A DNA stretch of 8,047 bases, taken from positions 1 through 8,047 of the forward strand of contig JAKUTA010000047.1 in the NCBI GenBank assembly GCA_022447885.1, given 5' to 3'. Numbering within the stretch: the stretch's first letter is position 1; every line of letters begins with the position of its first letter. This DNA is from Candidatus Poseidoniales archaeon (lineage in GTDB: Archaea > Thermoplasmatota > Poseidoniia > Poseidoniales > Thalassarchaeaceae). Under the pieces are notes generated by a model that had not been told where the DNA came from, ran no database searches, and saw only the letters and a program-made list of their open reading frames with translations. Shown one piece after another: positions 1 to 6,280 of the stretch. The translations under genes were made by a program, and so were the position numbers.

Positions 1-2
1 AT

Positions 3-1283
3 TCCCTCGAGCCGCTGGAGCGCTCCGAAGTGCAGGACCTGATTCAGCGCAGGATGGCTTTGTCGTCCAGGGTGCGCTGGGCTCCTCCGGAGCATGTCAT
101 CGACAATCTGCTCGATGAGACCGGCGGCCACGCCAGCCGGGTCATGCGCCATCTGCGCGACCTGGTGGCCCACTCGCGGGGCGTGCGCATGACGAGAACG
201 CGGCGCATCGAAATGGAACTCAGCCTGGAGGTGCGCGAGCGCACCCACATCGAGGACGAGAGTTTCCAGCGGGTCGCCGCCGAGGCGAAGCCGATAATCG
301 AGCCGCAGATCGTGATCAAGGACCCGGATGCGCAGGACACCTGGGACAGCCAGGATGAGGTGAAGGACGCCGATGTCGCCGACGACGTGCCCGAAGTCGG
401 CCACGAGGAGGCGGAAGACGCCGATGATGGCTGGGAGCCGGGGACGAGCCTCCCCGAACTCAGTCTCGAAGAGGAGTTCGCGGACGAGGAACCCGAAGAG
501 GAGGAACAGGAGTCCGAGCCCCTGCCGGAACCTGAGGAGTTCACGCCACTCCCCGATGAGGATGACTTCTCATCGCCCGACGACGGCGCCGAGATGCTCG
601 AGATGGCGCCAGGCACAGCCCCTCCAACCACCGTGGGCGGCTTCGGCGGGCTGCTCAGCCGCAACAAGGAGGCGAACATCGGCCAGCAGCTGGACGACAG
701 CCCGATGCCGCCGATCGAGATCGCTGGAGAGCCGCTCCACCCAGAACCCGTGCCCGAACCCGAGATTCCACCTGAGGCGTCCGAGGTGGAGGGGGAAGAC
801 CCGCGCTCGGCACGCCTGTCGGAAGACGGTCCTACAACCGACCTTGAGCGTGAACCGGACGTCATGACCCCGGAAGCGGCCCTGTGGATGGACGCGGGCA
901 GCGAGCCCCCGGTTCCCGAGATCGCCCACGAGGGCGATTCGCGACCACCTGAACCGGAACCGACGGTCATGCGCGAAGCGCTGCACGCCATTCGCCCGCC
1001 CGAGCCGGCGGTCGCAGCCGCTCCGGCACTCGACGTCGACTTCCTCAGCACATTGGGAGATTCGCAGGTGCGCATCCTCGAGGAGGCTCTCGAACGCGAG
1101 GTATCGCCTTCAGATGAGGTGCTGCAGCGGGGACTTGACGTGGGCAGACCGCGGCTGTCGCAGTTGTTCAACGGCATGCTCAGGGCGGGGGTGCTGACCG
1201 TGCGCAGACAGGGCAGGAGTCGGCTCTACCGCATCAGCGAACAGGCCCGCGACCATCTCTATCGTCTCGGCAAGGATGAATGA
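3..1283 (+). CDS. AAA+-like ATPase C-terminal part with acidic linker and winged helix (5' partial)
   Basis: The frame is open from the first bases of the window, so the gene begins upstream; the in-frame GTG at 30 and ATG at 54 are internal codons, not starts. About the first 60 visible residues resemble the helical lid of an AAA+/P-loop ATPase, with a sensor-2-like stretch TGGHASRVMRHL (nt about 120-160); Walker motifs would lie outside the window. From about nt 300 to 1020 the protein is a long, probably disordered linker very rich in Glu, Asp and Pro, interrupted by a hydrophobic/basic island GGFGGLLSRNKE (636-671). The last 85 residues (from nt 1029) form a MarR/ArsR-like winged helix, with recognition helix near GRPRLSQLFNGMLRAG and a wing RRQGRSRLYRI. 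It overlaps or abuts the beta-propeller gene, so the two are cotranscribed. The role is unknown; ATP-dependent DNA binding is inference. The large antisense frame here is Ser-rich and is a shadow. Confidence 0.8.
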   Translation, partial: SLEPLERSEVQDLIQRRMALSSRVRWAPPEHVIDNLLDETGGHASRVMRHLRDLVAHSRGVRMTRTRRIEMELSLEVRERTHIEDESFQRVAAEAKPIIEPQIVIKDPDAQDTWDSQDEVKDADVADDVPEVGHEEAEDADDGWEPGTSLPELSLEEEFADEEPEEEEQESEPLPEPEEFTPLPDEDDFSSPDDGAEMLEMAPGTAPPTTVGGFGGLLSRNKEANIGQQLDDSPMPPIEIAGEPLHPEPVPEPEIPPEASEVEGEDPRSARLSEDGPTTDLEREPDVMTPEAALWMDAGSEPPVPEIAHEGDSRPPEPEPTVMREALHAIRPPEPAVAAAPALDVDFLSTLGDSQVRILEEALEREVSPSDEVLQRGLDVGRPRLSQLFNGMLRAGVLTVRRQGRSRLYRISEQARDHLYRLGKDE

Positions 1284-1302
1284 GGGCGGCAGGTATGATT
1301 CG

Positions 1303-1307
1303 GGAGG
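1303..1307 (+). promoter_or_regulatory. Shine-Dalgarno site that decides the propeller gene start
   Basis: GGAGG lies 7 nt before the GTG at 1315, an ideal spacing, but only 1 nt before the in-frame ATG at 1309 and downstream of the in-frame ATG at 1276. Other genes here (2358, 2813, 5869, 7825) have SD-like sites at 5-8 nt, so the GTG is favoured. Confidence 0.55.
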
Positions 1308-1314
1308 AATGACT

Positions 1315-2352
1315 GTGCAACAGGACTGGCGAGTCGGCTGGAGCCACCAGCTGGAGGGCAAGGTGTGCGCGATCGCCGCCGATGCCGCCGGGATGATCGT
1401 CGCTGCGGGCGGGGTAATCCGCATGCTCGATGTCGAGGGTGATTTCGTCTGGCGCAGGGAGCTCGCATTCGATGTCTACCATCTGGAGATCGACCACCAT
1501 ACCGTTGCCGTGCTGGCCGGCCCGGGATTCCATCTGCTGGACATCGCCACCGGCGAGCCTCTCGGTGAAGGGAGGAGCGTCTCCGGGGGCTTTCGCTCGG
1601 TCATCGCCCGTCCCGGGGGCGGCTGGGTGCTGCAGGACCGTGGCGACCACATGCACCTGTTCGACCGCATCGGCAGAGGCATCAGGAGGCTGAGGCCGGG
1701 AAGGATCCGCCATCTGGTGGGCTGGCTCGATCGCGAACATCTGCTGGTGCATGACGACGACGGCTACCTGCGCTGCCTGCGTCTCTCTGGAGATGACAGC
1801 CAGCGGGTCATCGAAGGACGGCGCTGGGCCTGGGTCAGTCGTCTGTCCGGTGGAAGGCTGCTGGTGCAGTCTCCCGAGGGTAGTCTCTACGAGGGGACCC
1901 CGAACCCATTCGGATGGGATTCGCTGGAGCAGTTGCGCGAGTTGGCTGCGGACCCGTTGGCCGCCGACCGCTGTGGTGATGGCTGGTGGCTGCTCACGCT
2001 CTCCGAGACCCTGGAACAGGTTCCGCCCACTTCCACGGTAGCGATGCCCGCCGGTCACCTGCTCTCCTCCAATGGTGCCGACGTGATGTGCACAGCCACC
2101 CGCGATGGACTGGTGCGCTGGTGGGAGTCGCCACAACTCGCCAGTCGGCGCAGCGAGATCCTCAAGCGGCTGGTGGTCAGCGAGCGCCGACGCATCGACT
2201 GGGAGCAGCGTCAGGTGATGTTCGAGGCGGCGCTTACCGCAGAGGATGAAGGCATGCTCACGAATGCCATCGAACTCTACCAGGCGCTTGGACGCACTGA
2301 AGATGTCAGGAGATTGCTCGGCCAGCAGGAACAGGCCTCCGCAGGCGGGTGA
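1315..2352 (+). CDS. Beta-propeller (WD40/PQQ-like) protein with short alpha-helical tail
   Basis: Function unknown. With the GTG start the protein is 345 residues; in-frame ATGs at 1309 and 1276 are alternatives, the latter overlapping the upstream stop by 8 nt. The first 260 or so residues read as repeated beta blades of about 40 residues: hydrophobic strands alternate with Gly/Asp turns, for example IRMLDVEGDFVW, FHLLDIATGEPL, MHLFDRIGRG, LRCLRLSGDD and, in the last blade, DGLVRWWES. No signal peptide or membrane segment is seen, so it is probably cytoplasmic. The last 70 or so residues (nt about 2130-2345) are helical and include a TPR-like unit NAIELYQALGRTEDVRRLL. This suggests a scaffold or protein-interaction role. 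It sits between the ATPase/winged-helix gene and the DUF357 gene with no intergenic space, so the products likely work together. The long antisense frame across it is a shadow. Confidence 0.85.
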   Translation: MQQDWRVGWSHQLEGKVCAIAADAAGMIVAAGGVIRMLDVEGDFVWRRELAFDVYHLEIDHHTVAVLAGPGFHLLDIATGEPLGEGRSVSGGFRSVIARPGGGWVLQDRGDHMHLFDRIGRGIRRLRPGRIRHLVGWLDREHLLVHDDDGYLRCLRLSGDDSQRVIEGRRWAWVSRLSGGRLLVQSPEGSLYEGTPNPFGWDSLEQLRELAADPLAADRCGDGWWLLTLSETLEQVPPTSTVAMPAGHLLSSNGADVMCTATRDGLVRWWESPQLASRRSEILKRLVVSERRRIDWEQRQVMFEAALTAEDEGMLTNAIELYQALGRTEDVRRLLGQQEQASAGG

Positions 2353-2357
2353 GCAGC

Positions 2358-2675
2358 ATGGTTGACGGAGACGGAACCGCATCCGGGGCCGAGGTCACAG
2401 AGGAACTGGTGACGCGCTATCTCGACCTGACTGCACAGGCTCGGGCAAAAGCCACCCCTCTCACCGAAGACGGGAGCGATGACGCTGCGAAGTTGGCTGA
2501 CATGCTGCGCATGGTCGACGATTACTCCTCCGACGCCCGGCATTTCATGGAGTCGGGGGACATGGTGCGCGCCTTCGGCGCGATCAACTACGCCCACGCC
2601 TGGCTCGATGCGGCGGTCAGGATCGGATTCTTGGACGGTCATGGTGATGACGAACTGTTCACACTCCCTCCTTGA
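2358..2675 (+). CDS. DUF357 family protein
   Basis: A small archaeal helical protein of the DUF357 (COG1849) type, 105 residues from the ATG at 2358. The family signature is clear: a first helix LVTRYLDLTAQARAKA, then MLRMVDDYSSDARHFMESGD and the C-terminal AINYAHAWLDAAVRIGFLD, which matches the typical Y..DA..F...GD..rA...i.YAh.wLDA..r.G pattern. No biochemical function is established for the family to my knowledge. The ATG is chosen because GGGTGA (2347-2352), which includes the upstream stop, lies 5 nt ahead; a GTG at 2349 overlapping the upstream stop would add three residues. It is cotranscribed with the propeller gene. The N-terminal 20 residues are polar and acidic and look disordered. 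Confidence 0.85.
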   Translation: MVDGDGTASGAEVTEELVTRYLDLTAQARAKATPLTEDGSDDAAKLADMLRMVDDYSSDARHFMESGDMVRAFGAINYAHAWLDAAVRIGFLDGHGDDELFTLPP

Positions 2676-2683
2676 CTCCCTCA

Positions 2684-2713
2684 CGCGCGGACACGCCTCT
2701 ATGGCGGCGCGCG
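2684..2713 (+). repeat. GC-rich imperfect hairpin downstream of DUF357 gene
   Basis: CGCGCG (2684-2689) pairs with CGCGCG (2708-2713) and an inner CGCC (2694-2697) pairs with GGCG (2703-2706) around the loop TCTAT. It begins 8 nt after the DUF357 stop and could mark an mRNA 3' end or processing point before orc1. There is no T tract after it, so it is not a typical archaeal terminator. The rest of the 137-bp gap to orc1 shows no convincing TATA box. Confidence 0.4.
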
Positions 2714-2812
2714 CACGTTGGCATTCCGAATCTCTAAGAACGGCGGAGCGAGGAAGGGAACGGTTCACGGACCGCGGGCGACGGCGAAGGTGTCACAGAG
2801 GAGGCTGAAGCG

Positions 2813-4006
2813 ATGACAGGATATCTCGATCGCATCGGCGCGGGCAAGATCATCCGCGACCACGCTCCGCTCACCTTCGATTACATCCCTGACGAGTTGG
2901 TGGGCAGGGATGCAGAACTGACCAAGCTGGGCGAGATCTTCACCGGCATCGAGGACGGGCGGGTCTCCTGCCGTGCGGTCATCACCGGACAGGTCGGCAG
3001 CGGCAAGACCGTGCTGTCGCACTGCTTCTCCAAGGACCTGCAGCGGCACTTTGCAGGGACGCGTGATATCAGGCCGGTGCATGTCAACTGCCGCAACCAC
3101 CCGTCGAAGACACAGGTGCTGCAGCGCCTGATCACCGCGCTGGACAGCGGTCATCCCGAGCGCGGACTCGGCAGCGGGGAGATCATGCAGTCACTGCGCC
3201 GCCAGCTGCACGGCAACAAGGAGCACCTGCTGCTGGTGCTCGACGAGGTCGACCACCTGCTGCGCAGCGACAAGGGCGACCTGCTCTACCAGTTGCTGCG
3301 CATCGACGAGGGGCTCGAGCAGGCAGGAACGCTCTCATTGATCATCATCAGCCAGACGCAGGTGCTCGACCTGCTGGAGCCGGCGATCATCTCTCGCTTC
3401 GGCACGAGCAACCACGTCCACCTCGAAGTCTACGCCGCTGAACAACTCGAAGCCATCGCCCGCCAGCGTGCGGAGGCGGCCTGCATCGAGGGCACCGTTC
3501 CTGACGGCGTGCTGCGCACCATCGGCCAGCGGGCGGCCGAGATCGGGGATGCTCGACTCGCCATCGAACTGCTCGAGGATTCAGCAAAGAAGGCGGAGCG
3601 GTCCGGCCGCGGCGAGATAATTCCCGATGACGTGCGCATCGTCGCCCGCGAGGTGGGACAGACGGTCGAGCCGAACGTGGTCGAAAATCTCACCCTGCAC
3701 GCACAACTCTCCCTGCTGTCGCTCTGTCGCCGCCTGCGCAAGGAGGACGAGGTGACCACCGGCGACGCCGAGAAGCTCTACCACGTCGTGTGCGAGGAGT
3801 ACGAGGTCGAACCGCGCAGCCACACCACCTTCTGGAAGCATCTCAAGACGCTGGAGCAGCAGCAGTTGATCGAGTCGCGCACAGCCAACCAAACCTCTGG
3901 CCGCGGCCGCACCCAGCATCTGTCGATGCCCGCCGCCCTTCCAGGCACACTCGAGAAGCGGGTCGAGGGCGCAATCGAGCGCTCTGTGCGCAAAGCCCGG
4001 CTTTGA
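2813..4006 (+). CDS. cdc6: Orc1/Cdc6 replication initiator ATPase
   Basis: AAA+ initiator that binds origin DNA and helps load the MCM helicase; 397 residues, a normal archaeal length. The ATG is supported by GGAGG at 2800-2804, 8 nt upstream. Order: family entry motif YIPDELVGRDAEL (24-36); Walker A GQVGSGKT (59-66); Walker B LLLVLDEVD (139-147); sensor 1 region LIIISQTQ (176-183); sensor 2 GDARLAIELL (245-254, R248); then a C-terminal winged helix from about 287, with recognition region SHTTFWKHLKTLEQQQLI and a wing containing SGRGRTQHLSM. In most archaeal Orc1/Cdc6 proteins sensor 1 reads I-S-N; here the Asn is Gln (Q181). It lies between the ATPase/propeller/DUF357 operon and the S6e promoter. 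The flanking gaps show no clear origin recognition boxes or AT-rich unwinding element, so an origin here is not supported. Confidence 0.95.
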   Translation: MTGYLDRIGAGKIIRDHAPLTFDYIPDELVGRDAELTKLGEIFTGIEDGRVSCRAVITGQVGSGKTVLSHCFSKDLQRHFAGTRDIRPVHVNCRNHPSKTQVLQRLITALDSGHPERGLGSGEIMQSLRRQLHGNKEHLLLVLDEVDHLLRSDKGDLLYQLLRIDEGLEQAGTLSLIIISQTQVLDLLEPAIISRFGTSNHVHLEVYAAEQLEAIARQRAEAACIEGTVPDGVLRTIGQRAAEIGDARLAIELLEDSAKKAERSGRGEIIPDDVRIVAREVGQTVEPNVVENLTLHAQLSLLSLCRRLRKEDEVTTGDAEKLYHVVCEEYEVEPRSHTTFWKHLKTLEQQQLIESRTANQTSGRGRTQHLSMPAALPGTLEKRVEGAIERSVRKARL

Positions 4007-4027
4007 CACGGATGGAATCGTTGGACT

Positions 4028-4042
4028 CGGTCCTACGGACCG
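4028..4042 (+). repeat. Perfect 15-bp palindrome upstream of the S6e TATA box
   Basis: CGGTCC, spacer TAC, GGACCG. It ends 10 bp before the TATA element at 4053. Such a position suits a dimeric regulator acting on the basal promoter. An overlapping alternative palindrome GGAC-TCG-GTCC occupies 4023-4033. Operator function is inference; an RNA hairpin is less likely because the expected transcript start is downstream. Confidence 0.45.
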
Positions 4043-4052
4043 GTGGGAATCC

Positions 4053-4060
4053 ACATATAG
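4053..4060 (+). promoter_or_regulatory. TATA box for rps6e-aIF2 gamma-PIN operon
   Basis: ACATATAG stands out in a GC-rich gap, centred about 37 nt before the rps6e ATG. Archaeal transcription usually starts about 25 nt past the box centre, which predicts a start near 4081-4084 and a leader of roughly 10 nt. The leader lacks a strong SD site (GAGTGG only). Confidence 0.55.
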
Positions 4061-4093
4061 GGGCCGCTTGTCGGCGGGACGCTGAGTGGTGCA

Positions 4094-4597
4094 ATGGCAG
4101 AGAAAGATGAGGCTGCGTTCAAGGCGGTGGTCAATGACACCGACCCTGCCAGCAACGGCAGGTCGTACGCCGTCGAGGTCAAGGGCGCCAATTACAATCA
4201 CTTCCTCGGCAAGCGCATCGGCGACATCGTCGATGGCCAGTTCGTCGGCGAGGGCGACCAGTCGCTGCTCGGTTACCAACTGCAGATCACCGGCGGATCA
4301 GACCGTACGGGAACCCCCATGAGGCGGGACGTGGAGGGGGGCATGCGCAAGGGCGTGCTCGTCTCACCCGGTGTGGGATTCAAGGGTCATAGACTCATTC
4401 ACAAGAAGGGCAAGCGCTACCGCTGGACCTACGCTGGACTGCGTATGCGGCGCAACTTCCGCGGCAACACCATCACCCAGGACACAGTCCAACTCAACCT
4501 GAAGGTAGTCGAGAGTGGCAAGAAGTCACTCGGAGTAATCTTCGGTCTCGTCGAGGAGGCCGCAACTGTCGAGGAGCCCTCTGGGGAAGAGGAGTGA
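4094..4597 (+). CDS. rps6e: 30S ribosomal protein S6e
   Basis: Component of the small ribosomal subunit, archaeal/eukaryotic type. Diagnostic segments are YAVEVKGANYNHFLGKRIGD (residues about 26-45), LLGYQLQITGGSDRTGTPMR, the LVSPGVGFKG strand and RGNTITQDTVQLNLKVV near the C terminus. At 167 residues it is longer than the usual archaeal protein (about 125-130). The extra length is an N-terminal MAEKDEAAFK extension, a basic/aromatic insertion around KKGKRYRWTYAGLRMRRN just before RGNT, and an acidic tail ending EEPSGEEE. It opens the translation operon under the TATA box at 4053. The stop is 20 nt before the inferred aIF2 gamma start. Confidence 0.95.
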   Translation: MAEKDEAAFKAVVNDTDPASNGRSYAVEVKGANYNHFLGKRIGDIVDGQFVGEGDQSLLGYQLQITGGSDRTGTPMRRDVEGGMRKGVLVSPGVGFKGHRLIHKKGKRYRWTYAGLRMRRNFRGNTITQDTVQLNLKVVESGKKSLGVIFGLVEEAATVEEPSGEEE

Positions 4598-4604
4598 ATC
4601 GGCA

Positions 4605-4610
4605 GGGGGG
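4605..4610 (+). promoter_or_regulatory. SD-like G-run before the CTG start of aIF2 gamma
   Basis: GGGGGG followed by ATGAGAA and then CTG at 4618, a 7-nt spacer. It could pair, with wobble, to the anti-SD end of 16S rRNA. The ATG at 4611 is out of frame with aIF2 gamma and gives only 12 codons. Confidence 0.4.
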
Positions 4611-4617
4611 ATGAGAA

Positions 4618-5859
4618 CTGGCAGAGAGAGAACTTCCGGCTCAACCTGAGGTGAACATCGGACTGGTAGGTCACGTCGACCACGGGAAGACCACCCTCAC
4701 CCAAGCCCTCTCGGGCACCTGGACCGACACACACTCCGAAGAGCGCAAGCGGGGCATATCGATCAAGCTCGGTTACGCCGACACCGCCTTCTACAAGACC
4801 ACGAAGAATGTCTACTATGCCACTGGAAAGCATCCCAAGGGCGAGGAGGACGTGGACAAGGAGTTGCAGCGCGTCATCTCATTCGTCGATGCTCCCGGTC
4901 ACGAGACGCTGATGGCGGTGATGATCACCGGTGCCAGCATCATGGATGGTGCGCTGCTGCTGATCGCCGCGAACGAGGATTGTCCCCAGGCGCAGACCAA
5001 CGAGCACCTGATGGCGCTGGAGATCGCCGGCATCGACAAGATCGTCATCGTGCAGAACAAGATCGACCTCGTCAGCCGCGAGCGGGCGGTCGAGTCCTAC
5101 AACGAGATCAAGGAGTTCGTCAACGGGACCATCGCCGAGAATGCACCGATCATCCCTGTCTCCGCTCACCACGATGTCAACCTCGACATCCTGATCTCGG
5201 CCATCGAGCAGACGATCCCGACGCCGGACCGGGATGCGGCAGCCAACGGTCTGCTGCACATCGCCCGCTCGTTCGACATCAACCGGCCGGGGGCGCGCCC
5301 ACCGGAACTGAAGGGCGGCGTCATCGGCGGCAGCATCGTCGAGGGCACGTTCAGCGTCGGCGACCGAGTGGTCATCGCGCCCGGAAGGAAAGTTGTCGAC
5401 GGCAACAAGGCGACCTGGATTCCGCTGGTGACGGTCATCGACTCTCTGCGCGGGGGTGGAGCCCTGCGCGATTCGATGCACGCGGGCGGGCTGTGCGGGA
5501 TGGCCACGCCGCTAGACCCCTCACTCACCAAGGCGGACGAACTGTCCGGCCAGGTGGTCTCGCGGGAGGGTGAGACACCTCCTGTGCGCGATTCGGTGGC
5601 ACTCGAACTCACGCTGCTGGAGAAGATGGTCACCGGCGGGGGTGGAGCTGCCGATGCCGTGCGGACATGGCAGCCGAACGAGATGCAGAGGGTGCACTGC
5701 GCCACGGCGACCTCGGTCGGTGTGGTGAGCCACGTCAAGGGCAGGAAGGCGACGCTCGACCTGAGGCTCCCGATCTGCGCCAACGATGGAAGTCGCATCA
5801 CGCTCTCACGGCGAGTCGGTTCCCGTTGGCGGCTGATCGGATACGCCACCATCCAATGA
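4618..5859 (+). CDS. eif2g: Translation initiation factor aIF2 subunit gamma
   Basis: GTPase subunit of heterotrimeric aIF2, which brings Met-tRNAi to the small subunit. G1 GHVDHGKTT (18-26), switch I with DTHSEERKRGISIK, G3 DAPGH (91-95), G4 NKID (147-150) and G5-like VSAHH are present. Domain II is shown by LKGGVIGGSIVEGTFSVGD, domain III ends in SRRVGSRWRLIGYATI. Start: conserved family residues Q-P-E-V-N-I-G begin upstream of the first ordinary start (GTG 4651), and the frame is closed by TGA at 4612. The only near-cognate start is CTG 4618, which gives 413 residues, the usual length, and an N terminus reading (M)AERELPAQPEVNIG. If GTG 4651 were used the protein would have 402 residues and begin at V-N-I-G. 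Oddity: the zinc-knuckle region (57-84) contains no cysteine. It lies between rps6e and a PIN gene 9 nt downstream. Confidence 0.93.
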   Translation: MAERELPAQPEVNIGLVGHVDHGKTTLTQALSGTWTDTHSEERKRGISIKLGYADTAFYKTTKNVYYATGKHPKGEEDVDKELQRVISFVDAPGHETLMAVMITGASIMDGALLLIAANEDCPQAQTNEHLMALEIAGIDKIVIVQNKIDLVSRERAVESYNEIKEFVNGTIAENAPIIPVSAHHDVNLDILISAIEQTIPTPDRDAAANGLLHIARSFDINRPGARPPELKGGVIGGSIVEGTFSVGDRVVIAPGRKVVDGNKATWIPLVTVIDSLRGGGALRDSMHAGGLCGMATPLDPSLTKADELSGQVVSREGETPPVRDSVALELTLLEKMVTGGGGAADAVRTWQPNEMQRVHCATATSVGVVSHVKGRKATLDLRLPICANDGSRITLSRRVGSRWRLIGYATIQ

Positions 5860-5868
5860 GGTGGAGCG

Positions 5869-6237
5869 ATGCCCAGAGTACTCATCGACGCCTGCGGCTG
5901 GGTGGCGGTCGTCGACGGAGGCATCCACATCGACCACGCGCTCGCCGAACAGGTGGGTCCGGTCGAACTCGCCATCACCGCCGCCGGTCGCGCCGAGTTG
6001 GAGCGCTTGCAGGGTGAGCGCAGCGCCACGCTGCTGCTCGACCTGCTCGATTCGCGGGCGGAGGTGGTGCAGGCACCTGAGGGCGTGCGTCACACCGACG
6101 ACCAGTTGATCAGATTGGCGGCTCAATTGCAGTGCCCGGTGTTGACTGTGGACCGCGAACTGAAGCGCAGGTTGATCGCAGAAGGCTCCCAGATCATCGA
6201 GGTCGTGGGCGGTTCCGCCCTGCGCCTCGTGAGTTGA
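5869..6237 (+). CDS. PIN-domain ribonuclease, Fcf1-like archaeal type
   Basis: Predicted metal-dependent RNase, 122 residues, a single PIN domain. Four acidic positions expected for the active site are present: D7 in VLIDACGW, E43 in GRAELERL, D78 (with D77) in RHTDDQLIRLA and D95 in VLTVDRELKRRL. The start is supported by GAGGTG (5858-5863), 5 nt upstream, overlapping the aIF2 gamma stop. PIN genes directly after aIF2 gamma are common in archaea and resemble eukaryotic Fcf1/Utp24, which cuts pre-rRNA; a role in rRNA maturation is therefore plausible. A VapC-type toxin is less likely since no small antitoxin gene precedes it and the neighbours are housekeeping genes. Confidence 0.88.
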   Translation: MPRVLIDACGWVAVVDGGIHIDHALAEQVGPVELAITAAGRAELERLQGERSATLLLDLLDSRAEVVQAPEGVRHTDDQLIRLAAQLQCPVLTVDRELKRRLIAEGSQIIEVVGGSALRLVS

Positions 6238-6249
6238 TTCGGGACAGCC

Positions 6250-6257
6250 ATTATATT
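6250..6257 (+). promoter_or_regulatory. TATA box for leaderless winged-helix gene
   Basis: ATTATATT is the strongest TATA-like element in the window. Its centre is about 27 nt before the ATG at 6281, so transcription should begin at or next to the start codon. The G-run 6274-6280 directly touches the ATG and is too close for SD pairing, which also points to a leaderless message. Confidence 0.6.
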
Positions 6258-6280
6258 CTCATCAGACCGGCTTGGGGGGG

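Noticed and set aside
44..1177. Long minus-strand frame (377 codons) opposite the acidic linker gene
   Set aside because: Extremely Ser/Arg/Gly-rich, produced by the GC-rich repetitive Glu/Pro codons on the other strand; no domain pattern.
1234..2382. Long minus-strand frame (382 codons) opposite the propeller gene
   Set aside because: No recognisable fold, His/Gln/Pro-rich shadow; the plus-strand frame has blade patterns and coupled start and stop sites.
2701..2808. Short frame ATG 2701 to 2808 before orc1
   Set aside because: Arg-rich, 35 codons, no ribosome site and no resemblance to a known small protein; end of a shadow frame.
2676..2812. Replication origin next to orc1
   Set aside because: The gap is GC-rich, with no AT-rich unwinding segment and no repeated origin-box-like sequence; only one hairpin is seen.
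5869..6237. VapC toxin of a toxin-antitoxin pair
   Set aside because: No antitoxin gene next to it; the position after aIF2 gamma matches the conserved archaeal housekeeping PIN gene.
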